Shown here one piece after another: positions 17,145 through 25,641 of a stretch of 64,000 bases of DNA. The position numbers were made by a program, and so were the translations under genes. The DNA is from RYN-230 sp963837515. GTDB lineage: Bacteria > Actinomycetota > Actinomycetes > Streptosporangiales > Streptosporangiaceae. The notes beneath the pieces are model-generated. The model searched no databases and was not told the DNA's origin. It saw nothing but the letters and a program-made list of their open reading frames with translations. The DNA is taken from the NCBI GenBank assembly GCA_963837515.1, contig CAWINT010000003.1, positions 315,256 through 379,255 of the forward strand, in the 5' to 3' direction. Each line of letters begins with the position of its first letter. Within the stretch, counting starts at the first letter, position 1.

Positions 17145-19889
17145 TCAGGGGATCAGGCTCAGCTCACGGGCCCGGGCGACGGCCTCGGTGCGGTTGGCCG
17201 CGCCGAGCTTGCCCAGGATATGGCCCACGTGCTTTTTGACCGTGTCCAGGGTGACCACGAGCTCGCTGGCGATGGCCTGGTTTGACCTGCCCATCGCCAG
17301 CATCCGCAGCACTGCCAGCTCACGGCTGGTCAGCGGGTCAACGATGCCGGACGGGCCGAGCTGAGGCGATGGCTGCCCGGCGCCGAAGGCACGCTGGAGC
17401 CGGGCCAGGTAGCCTAGCGGGACACCGGCGGCGGCCTGGCCGGTGCGCTGGGCCGCGACGAGCCGCCCGAGCAGCGCGGCCATCGGCGCGTCCTCATCGG
17501 CGAACACCCGCACGTAGCCCTGCGGGCAGGCCAGCATCAGCGTCCCGGCCAGGACGGTGACTGCTTCGGCGTCATCACCGCCAGCCGCCAGCGCCAGCGC
17601 TCGCAGCGCGCCGATCTCAATGACGCTGCCGGTCCGGCCTTGGGCGGCGGCCGTAGTGTGCAGCCAGTCCAGCAGCCCGAGCGCCGGGGCCGGGCGGTCT
17701 TGCGCGAGCAACACCCGCGTGAGCACCAGATACTCCAGCTCCCGGCTGTACGGCGGCGTGTCCGTTGCGCGCAGGCCGTTCTCTTGCGCCCAGCGGTCTG
17801 CTGCGGCAACGTCGCCCTGGGCGAGCAGCAACCGTGCCCGCTGCGGAGGGACAGGGTTGAGCAGGCCGGTCACCGCTGGGCCAGGCGCCGCCTGCAAGGC
17901 CCTGCCCATCGCCTCGCGGGCCCCGGCCGGATCCCCTTGAGCCTGCAGGATCCACGCCAGCGTCGCCAGTCCCGTGGCCAGCGGCTGGGTATAGGGGTAA
18001 TTCTCGGCGAGAGGGATACCCTCGGTGACCTGGCGGAGGGCAGTATCAAGCTCGTCCCGCTGGTATGCCCCCTCGGCCAAGCCCACATACCCGACGCCAG
18101 CGCCAGGCGTTAGGCCGATCGCCTGCTGGTACGTCCCGGCAGCCACGTCCAGGCGACCCAGGGCGCGCTGGATCTGGGCAAGATGGTGATAGCCCCAGGC
18201 GGCCACGGCGGACTCGCCGACCGCACGCCACTGGGCAACGGTCGACGACAATAGCTGCTCGGCTTGCCATAGTCGGCCGCCCATCCATTCAGCGATGCTG
18301 AGGTACCCCCGGGCGTGGGAGGCCAGCATCCACTCGTCCTCGCCGGCCTCCGCCAGGGCCCGTGACGAATCCGTGGCCGCCTGTTCGGCGTCGCCACGGA
18401 GCTCGGCGAGGTAAGCACGGTCGAGCGCGATCGTGCCGGGGACGTTGACCAGCAGGCTCGCGCCCCGCCCGGCCGACGGTTCGAAGGGCTCGCCGGCACC
18501 GCCGGCGGCGCCCGCTTGGGCGCGCTCGGCGGCATCGAGCAGGTCCGCAGCCGCTGCCGCCCGGCCGCTGAGCAGGGCTAGGCGCTCCTGGGCCAGCAGC
18601 AGCCGCGGCCGGGAGCCAGCCAGCCGGGTTGGCAGCGCCGCCAGCCACCGCTGCACGGTCACACGCTCGCTGCGGCACAACAGCTCGTCGGTATACCGCT
18701 CGATCAGCCGCGCCGCCCAGACCGCATCTCCGGCGCCCAGTGCGTGCCGGACGGCGTCGTCGGCCAGCCCATGCTCCTCACACCAGCTCGCAGCGTTACG
18801 GTGCAGCCCGGGGATCAGGCCGGGCCGTTCCTGCCGCAGGCGGGCGCGGAGCAGGTCGGCGAACAGATGATGATAGCGCCACCAGCCGCGCACCTCATCC
18901 AGCGGTACCAGGAACAGTCCTGCCTGCTCGATGGTCTCCAGCATCGCCTGGCTGCCGTCCCGGCCGGTCACCGCATTGCACAGCCCGCCTGACAGCCGCT
19001 CCAGCACCGAGGTCTCCAGCAGGAAGTCGCGCACCTGCTCGGGCTGGCGCTCAAGCACCTCCTCAGTCAGGTAGTCCAGGACATAGCGATGGCTGCCGCT
19101 GAACGCCGCCACGAAGCCGACAGGATCCGCCTGCCCTCCCAAGGACAGGGCGGCCAGCTGCAGGCCGGCCACCCACCCCTCGGTCCTGGCCGCCAGCGCC
19201 GCCACCGCCGGGTCAGGCAGGTCAGCACCAGCCGATTCGCGCAGCAGCGCCGCCGCCTCACCCACGGTGAACCGCAACTCGGCGGTGCGCAGCTCCGCCA
19301 GCTGCCCGCCGGCCCGCAGACGCGCCAGCGGCAGCGCCGGATCGGACCGGCTGGCCAGCACCAGGTGCAATCCCGGCGGCAGATGCTCAACCAGGAGCTC
19401 AACGGACGAGTGCACGAGTTGGCTGCCGATCAGGTGGTAGTCGTCCAGGACCAGCACCATCTCGTCCTCGCTGGGCTGGGCGGCCAGCTCGTTGATCAGC
19501 GCCGTCACCAGCCCCTCAAACGACGGCGGCGGCGGCGGGCCGAGCAGCGGGCCGGCCAACTCCCCGATCCCCGGCCGCGCCCGGTCCAGCGCCGCAACCA
19601 CATGACGCCAAAACCGTGCCGGGTCGTCGTCGCCCGCATCCAGGGACAGCCAGGCAACCGGCCGCTTGCCAGACCGGGCCCAGTCGGCCACCAGCGCCGT
19701 CTTGCCGGACCCAGCTGGCGCGCACACCAGGATCAGCCGCCGCGCCAAGCCCGCATCTAGAGCTCCCGCCAGCCGCGGGCGGGTCACGAATCCCTGCCGC
19801 GGCCGGGGCACGTGCAGCTTGGTGGCCAGCAGGACATCCCGCCCGGAGGCGGCAACCCCAGCCGGGGCCGCCGCAGATAGCTCAGCCAT
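17145..19889 (-). CDS. LAL-type LuxR family transcriptional regulator (MalT-like)
   Basis: This 914-residue protein has the MalT/LAL architecture. It carries a STAND-type ATPase with Walker A CAPAGSGKTALVADWA near residue 58 and MVLVLDDYHL as Walker B. A long TPR-like sensor region follows, then a C-terminal LuxR helix-turn-helix (LTSRELAVLRMLAMGRSNQA and TVKKHVGHILGKLGA). Such regulators activate transcription when bound to ATP and an inducer. I chose ATG 19889 because the family begins just before LLATKLHVPRP; the longer frame adds 69 residues with no match. It is the only intact one of three paralogues within 10 kb. Confidence 0.9.
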   Translation of the reverse strand: MAELSAAAPAGVAASGRDVLLATKLHVPRPRQGFVTRPRLAGALDAGLARRLILVCAPAGSGKTALVADWARSGKRPVAWLSLDAGDDDPARFWRHVVAALDRARPGIGELAGPLLGPPPPPSFEGLVTALINELAAQPSEDEMVLVLDDYHLIGSQLVHSSVELLVEHLPPGLHLVLASRSDPALPLARLRAGGQLAELRTAELRFTVGEAAALLRESAGADLPDPAVAALAARTEGWVAGLQLAALSLGGQADPVGFVAAFSGSHRYVLDYLTEEVLERQPEQVRDFLLETSVLERLSGGLCNAVTGRDGSQAMLETIEQAGLFLVPLDEVRGWWRYHHLFADLLRARLRQERPGLIPGLHRNAASWCEEHGLADDAVRHALGAGDAVWAARLIERYTDELLCRSERVTVQRWLAALPTRLAGSRPRLLLAQERLALLSGRAAAAADLLDAAERAQAGAAGGAGEPFEPSAGRGASLLVNVPGTIALDRAYLAELRGDAEQAATDSSRALAEAGEDEWMLASHARGYLSIAEWMGGRLWQAEQLLSSTVAQWRAVGESAVAAWGYHHLAQIQRALGRLDVAAGTYQQAIGLTPGAGVGYVGLAEGAYQRDELDTALRQVTEGIPLAENYPYTQPLATGLATLAWILQAQGDPAGAREAMGRALQAAPGPAVTGLLNPVPPQRARLLLAQGDVAAADRWAQENGLRATDTPPYSRELEYLVLTRVLLAQDRPAPALGLLDWLHTTAAAQGRTGSVIEIGALRALALAAGGDDAEAVTVLAGTLMLACPQGYVRVFADEDAPMAALLGRLVAAQRTGQAAAGVPLGYLARLQRAFGAGQPSPQLGPSGIVDPLTSRELAVLRMLAMGRSNQAIASELVVTLDTVKKHVGHILGKLGAANRTEAVARARELSLIP

Positions 19890-20141
19890 CGGCGACCTAC
19901 ATATCCGTGTCCAGCGATAGCCAGCGTCGCCGCTGGGTGCGGCTAGTTTAACCGCCGGCGGGCGGCTGGGCCGTGCCGGAATTCGCGCCAGAGCCGGAAA
20001 CATGGGCCAGATCCCAGAACACGCACCCGTATAGCCACGCTTCTGATCCGCCCCGTTATGGACCGCCGCCCCCGGTCGGTCTTCTAGCCCCGGCACCGGC
20101 CCGCCGGCCGGTCAGCTGCCGGTTTCCGCCCGCCGCCGTCG

Positions 20142-21223
20142 ATGTTGCTGCGGCCCGAGCATGGGCTGGTGCCGATCCTGGGCCGCAAGGCGGTGCTGGA
20201 GCAGCAGCTCACTGCCGGTGCCTGGAACCGGGTTGGCAAGAACGGGAAAAAGGTGTGGCAGGCGAGCAGGGTGGCCGGCAGCCTGCTGGTGAACGTCCCT
20301 GCGCATATTGCGCTGGACCGCGCCTACCTGGCCCAGTTCCGCGGTGACGCCGAGGCCACGGCCGCGTACTCCACCCGGGCCCTGGCTGAGTGCGGCCAAG
20401 GCGAGTGGCTGCTGAGTTCCACCGTCCAGGGATTCCTGGCGGTGGCTGAGTAGCTCCGCGGGCGGCTCGCGGAGGCCGAGCGCGCCTTCGTGTCCGGCAT
20501 CGCCGGGCGGTTCGGCGGCCAGCTCACCCATACTGGGTAGGCCTGCTATTCACTCAGCCAGGTTCAGCGTGGCCAGGGCCGCCTGGACGCGGTCGTCCGG
20601 ACCTGCCAGCAGGCGCAGGGCCCGGCCGCCCGCCGCGGTCAGCGGCCAGGCCGGCGTATGCATGCCTGGGTGAGGTGGCCTACCAGCGGGATGAGCTCGA
20701 CACCGCGCTGCGGCACCTTACCGAGGGCATCGCGTTGTGCCGCCAGTTCGTCTACGCGCCGCCGCTGGCCGCCGGCCTGGCCACGCTGGCGTGGATCCGT
20801 CAGGCCACCGGGGATCCGGCCGGGCCCTGGACGCGATCGGCGAGGCCATGCAAGCGGCACCCGGCCGGGCCGGGCTGCTCAACCCCGTCCCCGCGCAGCG
20901 GGCCAGGCTGCTGATCGCCCAGGGCGATCTTGACGGAGCCGCCCGCTGGACGGAGGAAACCGGCCTCGGCGCGGACGACGAGCCGGTCTACGCCCGGTGA
21001 GCAGCCAGCCGCGGTGCCGGGCCTGGTCGAGCAGCTGACCAGCCGTGAGCTGGAGGTGCTGCGGATGCTCGCCGCGGGCAGGTCGAACCAGGCCATCGCC
21101 GCCGAGCTGGTGGTCGCCCTCGACACCGTCAAAAAACATGTCAGCCACCTCCTGGACAAGCTCGGCGCCACCAACCGCACCGAGGCCGTTGCCCGCGCAC
21201 GGGAGCTAGGCCTAATCCTTTGA
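20142..21223 (+). pseudogene. Decayed LAL-type LuxR regulator, copy 1
   Basis: Fragments in several frames align with the intact LAL protein. The first frame holds LLVNVPAHIALDRAYLAQFRG, stopped by TAG at 20451-20453 where the homologue has Trp. Then come LRGRLAEAERAF, YQRDELDTALRHLTEGI, LLNPVPAQRARLLIAQGDL and finally an intact-looking LuxR HTH (LTSRELEVLRMLAAGRSNQA through LGATNRTEAVARARELGLIL). The whole ATPase domain and about 100 residues before the HTH are missing. The first 45 residues of the opening frame match nothing I know. Confidence 0.78.
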
Positions 21224-22550
21224 TCTTGTACCGGCCGATCGGGGTTGCCGGCTTGGGAGGGCACCGCGCGCTAGCGCGGCGGGCCTGCCCAGCCGTGGCT
21301 GCCAGCGTGAGCGCGGCCAGCGCGGCGACGCCGAGCAGCAGCGCGGTCGGGGAGGCGTATGCGCGCAAGACCGACAGCAGGTAGGGTGCGGCGAAGCCGG
21401 TGTAGCTGGCTACCTGGAACATGGCGGTCATGCTGGCCAGGTCGTCCGCATGCGCGAGCCACGCCACCTCGGTCAGGCCGAAGACCAGGCAGATGCCGTA
21501 TCCGCAGCCCAGTTCCGCCGCGGCCAGCAGCACCAGCACCGGCTGCCACGGTCCCAGCTGTCCCAGCGCGGCGATGCCAGCCTCTGCCAGCAGCCCGGCG
21601 ATCACCAGCGTCAGGCCGGCGATCAGCAGCCGCGGCCGCTCGGGGTGATCGTGGCTGGCAAGCCGCCGCGCCAGCGGCTGGACCGCGACGCCGCCCAGCG
21701 CCGTGCACAATGCGACCGCGGCCGCGAAGGCGACGGCGATGCCCGGGGCCTGACCGGCCACCAAGCCCGGCACATACACCATCGCGATGGCGACCGGGGC
21801 GAACACCCACGGCGCGAGCGGCAGGACGACCCGCAGGAACCGTGGCTCGGCCAGGCCGCGGACGCGCATCTGCCACCACCGTCCGGCAGCGGGGCTGCTG
21901 GCCGTGCTCCGGCGCACGGTCTCCGGGGTTCGTGTGGCCAGTGCTAGCGCGCAGGCCGTGAGCACGAGCTGCGGCAGGTAGGGAAGCGTGGCCGGCAGCG
22001 GTGCCCACTGCGCCAGCACGCCCGCCACCAGCGGGCCAAGAGCGAAGCCCAGCGTCATCGCGCTGCCGGCCCGCCGCGCGCCCGCCCCCGGCAGCGCGTT
22101 CTCATACGGCGGTGCCGACAGTTCCTTGATCCACGCGGCGCCCGCGCTGAACGCGCTGCCGCTGGCCAGCCCTACCACCAGGCGCCCGGCGAACAGCCAC
22201 CCGGCACCATGCGCGCCGATGATGAGCACGCCGCCGCCGATCATCGACAAGACCAGCGCGGAGGTTACCACCGGGCGCCTGCCGATGCGGTCCGAGGCCG
22301 ACCCGCCCACGAGTAGGCCCGGGATCAGGCCGATCGCGTACAGGCCGAACATGGCCTCCACGATCGCCGCGCTCAGGCCCAGCTGGGACCGGTACAGCAG
22401 CAGCATCGGGGTGAACTGGTTCGCGCCCCACCCGGCCATGCAGGCTGCCAGGCCTGCCCCCAGCCAGCTTCGTCCCAGCCCCGATCGGCCCGCGTGCTGC
22501 TCCGCCATCGAGCGCGGCAGCGTGCTCGCTGCTGCATCCCGCGTCGTCAT
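21141..22550 (-). CDS. Major facilitator superfamily transporter
   Basis: The protein has about twelve hydrophobic segments and the MFS loop motif GGSASDRIGRRPVV between helices 2 and 3. It is an inner-membrane secondary transporter, probably a drug or metabolite exporter; the substrate is unknown. I place the start at ATG 22550, nine bases after GAAGGG; ATG 22559 sits on that sequence and is less likely. The last 28 or so residues are encoded antisense to the end of the decayed LAL gene and end in a run unlike MFS tails. I infer that the original stop was lost when the two ends were joined. Confidence 0.82.
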   Translation of the reverse strand: MTTRDAAASTLPRSMAEQHAGRSGLGRSWLGAGLAACMAGWGANQFTPMLLLYRSQLGLSAAIVEAMFGLYAIGLIPGLLVGGSASDRIGRRPVVTSALVLSMIGGGVLIIGAHGAGWLFAGRLVVGLASGSAFSAGAAWIKELSAPPYENALPGAGARRAGSAMTLGFALGPLVAGVLAQWAPLPATLPYLPQLVLTACALALATRTPETVRRSTASSPAAGRWWQMRVRGLAEPRFLRVVLPLAPWVFAPVAIAMVYVPGLVAGQAPGIAVAFAAAVALCTALGGVAVQPLARRLASHDHPERPRLLIAGLTLVIAGLLAEAGIAALGQLGPWQPVLVLLAAAELGCGYGICLVFGLTEVAWLAHADDLASMTAMFQVASYTGFAAPYLLSVLRAYASPTALLLGVAALAALTLAATAGQARRASARCPPKPATPIGRYKIKGLGLAPVRGQRPRCGWWRRACPGGG

Positions 22551-22623
22551 CTTCGTCATCCCTTCAGTGAGAGCTTCATCAAGCGGGTCGCTGACGTCAT
22601 CTGCGGTGTCCTGGTTGTCCTGC

Positions 22624-23730
22624 TCAGCATGTTGATTGCCGCTGTACACGCCGAGATGCCGACCGGCGCTGAGCGAGATGACCTACGCTGGCCCGGCGTT
22701 TCGCCGCGTCGCCGGGGGTGGGTGTCCGCCAGTTGGCCTGAGCCAGCGTGGCGAATGCGAGTTTGGGTTCCCAGCCGAGGCCGTGGTAGCCGGTGCCGGG
22801 CCCGCCCGGGAGCATCTTCACCAGGCCGTAGCTGGCCATGTCCAGGTCGCGGCGGGGATCGGCGTCATGCAGGTGGCTGTAGCCGGCGGAGGTGAAACAG
22901 AATGCGAGGTCCACGTCCTCGGTGGCGAAGATCACGTGCAGTTCGTCCAGGTACCTGACCTGTTCGGCCTCGTCGCGCAGGTAGTCACCGTCTAGCCGGC
23001 GCGGGTCGGCGCTGGTATCGATAATGGCCCAGCCCATGTCGCCGCGCTCACCAGCGCCTGGATAGCTACAGCAGCCGAATTCGGTGACCGCGAGCGGCTT
23101 GCCGTGCCGTCGCTGCTTGCGCAGCTGCGACCGGAAGGTGCCGGGCCTGCGTCCCGGTGGGCATCCACGGCAGCGCTGGCGAACGGGTGCCAGTCGAACC
23201 GGCTCCCACATGCCCGAGACGTAGGTGAGAGGGCCGGCGAAGCGGCTGCGGGCGGCATCGGCAGTCGCTGCCGGGAAGCCGCTCAGCCTGCTCGGCAGCG
23301 CAGCGAACGCGGCGTGCAGGTCCTGGCCGCCGGAGGCCAGGACATCGATCCGCTCACAGACCGTGCCGCCGGGCAGGAAGCCGACCGCGAACAGCGTCAG
23401 CTCACATTCGGCCACGAGCACCACCCTGGCGCCTGCCCGGCGCAGGTGCCCGGCGCGGTCCGCACAGTCGGCCGACAGCGGAGCCAGCTGATCGGTGGTC
23501 AGCGCGCACCGGAACCTGGCAAACCACACCTCCGGCCCCGCGGCTGCGGCGGCCTCGCCGCCGATGCTGAGCCGCTCAGGCTGATCGCCGGAGATCCGCA
23601 CAGCGGTGCAGTGCAGCTCAGCGGCGATGACGTGCATCTCGCGGCGGACAATGCCGGCGTCGAAATGATCACGGCTGTTCGTGCCGCCCAGGGAGAAGCC
23701 GGTGTCGTAGTTGATGCCCTTGCCGCGCAT
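22624..23730 (-). CDS. Conserved TIM-barrel-like hypothetical protein, frameshifted inside
   Basis: The 368-residue frame begins MRGKGINYDTGFSLGG and contains AVRISGD, HGKPLAVTEFGCC and GYSHLHDADPRRDLDMASYG, features of an actinobacterial family I recall as a glycosidase-like barrel with no proven activity. The glutamate in TEFGCC would be a catalytic candidate. Between about 23140 and 23200 the frame reads RLAPVRQRCRGCPPG, but the +1 frame there reads FDWHPFASAAVDAHRDAG, which fits the family. This indicates two compensating single-base indels. The start has GAAAGGA upstream. Confidence 0.72.
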   Translation of the reverse strand: MRGKGINYDTGFSLGGTNSRDHFDAGIVRREMHVIAAELHCTAVRISGDQPERLSIGGEAAAAAGPEVWFARFRCALTTDQLAPLSADCADRAGHLRRAGARVVLVAECELTLFAVGFLPGGTVCERIDVLASGGQDLHAAFAALPSRLSGFPAATADAARSRFAGPLTYVSGMWEPVRLAPVRQRCRGCPPGRRPGTFRSQLRKQRRHGKPLAVTEFGCCSYPGAGERGDMGWAIIDTSADPRRLDGDYLRDEAEQVRYLDELHVIFATEDVDLAFCFTSAGYSHLHDADPRRDLDMASYGLVKMLPGGPGTGYHGLGWEPKLAFATLAQANWRTPTPGDAAKRRASVGHLAQRRSASRRVQRQSTC

Positions 23731-23799
23731 CGCGGATGTCCTTTCCCGGTTGACGCAGGCCCTGGTGCCGGACGTGGCCGCGCAGCGGACGCGCTCACC

Positions 23800-23918
23800 G
23801 CAGGACGCTTGTCAGCCATCGCGTTCCGGACCTGCCGTGCCCGGGGGTAGCCATCCTCATCGGGCAGCAGAATCTGTCCGGTGAAACCACGGCGCAGGCT
23901 CGTGATGTCCGTGTGCAT
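23800..23918 (-). pseudogene. FAD-linked oxidoreductase N-terminal remnant
   Basis: The sequence from ATG 23918, which has a strong ribosome binding site (AGAGGAGG), reads SLRRGFTGQILLPDEDGY and then RQVRNAMADKRPAV. This matches the N-terminus of berberine-bridge-type FAD oxidases, which begin with a substrate stretch before the FAD-binding domain. The match stops at about 23810, so over 400 residues are missing. The strong translation signal suggests a gene lost recently. Confidence 0.55.
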
Positions 23919-23989
23919 TGGTTCCTCCTCTGCTGGGACGGCGCTTGGCTGCGCCGATGTCGTGGATGGACTACGCAATGTGGATCATC

Positions 23990-24160
23990 GGGAACCACCC
24001 TGCCGGGCAGCATGCGGAGCAGGACCGCGGCAGCGGCCAGGTGCATGTCCGTCCGCGCCGCCTTCGTGGCCGTGGGGACTCCGCCGCTGAGCGGACCGGC
24101 TAGTGACAGCGCCAGCATGACCAGCGCGATGACGGTCCAGGCAGCTCGTGCCCATGGCAT
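23990..24160 (-). pseudogene. DUF6069-like membrane protein fragment
   Basis: The frame from ATG 24160 reads TVIALVMLALSLAGPLSGG and then MHLAAAAVLLRMLPG, which resembles the last two transmembrane helices of DUF6069 proteins. The normal N-terminal two helices are absent and the tail after LLRMLPG is foreign. I treat it as a partial gene rather than a real short protein. Confidence 0.45.
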
Positions 24161-24298
24161 AAACCGCTCGCCCCGTGCGGGTGCTGGTAGCGGGATACCT
24201 CGACATCGGGCGAGACCTGGATGCGCCGTGCGACTTCAGTCCGACCGGGGGGTTGCGGACCCGGATCTGACGCCTAGCAAGCACCCTTTGACGTTTTC

Positions 24299-24502
24299 TC
24301 AGGCCGCGGCGGGAAGCCGGACGTGGGCCGGGCGGTGCGGAGGAACCGCCCGGCCGCCGGGCAGGATTTCGCCCATGTCGTCGAACACGATCACCCCGTT
24401 GCACAGCAAGCTCCACCCTTGCTCGGGGTGAAAGGCCACAGTGCGGGCGCCGTGGCGGTCCGGGCGGTCAGCCGGCGGGCATGGGGGCTGGTGTGGGCAC
24501 AT
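24299..24502 (-). CDS. DUF5999 family protein
   Basis: This 67-residue protein matches DUF5999 along its length: MCPHQPPCPPADRPD, then HPEQGWSLLCNGVIVFDDMG and the GRAVPPHRP tail. The family is confined to actinobacteria and has no known role; the Cys and His at its N-terminus suggest a small metal site. A GGAGG sits upstream of the start. It is the last member of a run of small genes on this strand that begins at 25293. Confidence 0.85.
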   Translation of the reverse strand: MCPHQPPCPPADRPDRHGARTVAFHPEQGWSLLCNGVIVFDDMGEILPGGRAVPPHRPAHVRLPAAA

Positions 24503-24574
24503 GGCGCACCTCCGGTGCGGGGTTGCGGATAATTCTGCGAAGACGGCAGGAACCGGCGCTGCGGTCGGCAGCGC

Positions 24575-24829
24575 CTATTCGGGCCGGGGGTTCCAGCGGA
24601 AGCGGCGGATGGCGGTGAGTGCCCGGCGGCGCCCCAGGCGAGCAGGCGCAGGCGAAGCTGCTGGCTGGAGCTCGGCCTGGCTGCGCGGCAGGCCGGGCTG
24701 CGTTCTTAGCCTGGACGTTCGGGATCGCCGCGTGCGGCGAGCCTGACGTGCCCGCCGCGAGCGGGCGGCCGCTGCGATCATGTCGTTGACGTGGTCGGCG
24801 GCGAGTTGTTCCAGGATCAGCGGATGCAT
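24575..24829 (-). CDS. Small basic protein of unknown function
   Basis: The 84-residue product starts MHPLILEQLAADHVNDMI, an amphipathic helix, followed by a stretch of Arg-rich repeats. A strong AGGAGG precedes the ATG. Similar short proteins beginning with MHPLILEQLAA are common in actinobacteria, as I recall, but no function is known to me. It lies in a same-strand run with the DUF5999 gene and the two genes upstream, so it is probably part of one operon. Confidence 0.6.
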   Translation of the reverse strand: MHPLILEQLAADHVNDMIAAAARSRRARQARRTRRSRTSRLRTQPGLPRSQAELQPAASPAPARLGRRRALTAIRRFRWNPRPE

Positions 24830-24880
24830 GGTGTCCTCCTGGCCGGGTTCGGCGGCAGCCGCGGGCTGCTGCAGGTCGCG

Positions 24881-25051
24881 CTACCGGCGGCCTGACGTGG
24901 TCCGGGCGCGCGGATGGCCGGCGCGGCGGGTGATCTGATGGGCGCTGACGATGTCAGGGTCGCGCGGGTCGGGTGGCAGCAGCGTTTGCGGCCAGCTGGC
25001 GGGTCCGGGGCGGCGCTTGGCGACGCGGGTTTGCCTCATCGGTGGCCTCAT
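24881..25051 (-). CDS. Small protein with LPPDPRDPDIV motif
   Basis: The 56-residue frame begins at ATG 25051, which overlaps the stop of the gene upstream (ATGA). It carries LLPPDPRDPDIVSAHQI near the middle in a basic background. Short actinobacterial proteins with this proline-aspartate motif occur near stress genes, as I recall. The overlap supports translational coupling. Function unknown. Confidence 0.5.
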   Translation of the reverse strand: MRPPMRQTRVAKRRPGPASWPQTLLPPDPRDPDIVSAHQITRRAGHPRARTTSGRR

Positions 25052-25293
25052 TCCGGGGTCGTGGTTCCGGCTTCGCCTGGGTCCAGCCGACGGACCGAGA
25101 TCAGGCACATGCCCAGGTCGCGGACCTTGACCAGGACCCCGTGCAACGCCGGCTGGTCGGTCACCGGCCCGGAGATGATCGTTTCTCCGGCCTCGCTGCT
25201 GACCTGGAGGCCCTCGAACCAGCCGGCCCAGCGCTCGCCGAGGACCCCCTCGACGCGGATCTCGTAATGAGCCGGCGGCCGCGAGCCGCTCAT
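25048..25293 (-). CDS. Small conserved actinobacterial protein
   Basis: This 81-residue protein reads YEIRVEGVLGERWAGWFEGL and then DQPALHGVLVKVRDLGMCLI, a compact alpha-beta pattern I have seen in many actinobacterial genomes without a known function. It starts at ATG 25293 after a GGGCAGG stretch. It is the first of four small genes on this strand and its stop overlaps the next start. Confidence 0.68.
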   Translation of the reverse strand: MSGSRPPAHYEIRVEGVLGERWAGWFEGLQVSSEAGETIISGPVTDQPALHGVLVKVRDLGMCLISVRRLDPGEAGTTTPE

Positions 25294-25641
25294 GCCTGCC
25301 CGCCCGCTTGCGGGCCTGTCAGCGCCCGGCCGGGCATGTGAGCAGTCATTCCTTGTCCTATCGTGGGTGTGCGTTTCTGTCCTGCACGCTACGAGGTGCG
25401 CCCCGGGCCGGGCGTCACCTGAAAGTGCCCTGCGGGTGGAATCTTCGGTGGCCGCACTGGGCACGAAGGTGCCGCTGGCCGGGGTCGATCCCGGGCTGGG
25501 CAGCGGCGGCCCGCCCCCGGATGGTGGCGGCGCCTCGGGGACGCCGAAGCCCTCAGGCCGCTCTTGCGGCAGCCCGCGCCTGTTCCAGACCGCGCCCGGG
25601 TACCGGCCGGAGGCTACCAAGGGCGTATCGCCGCACGATGG

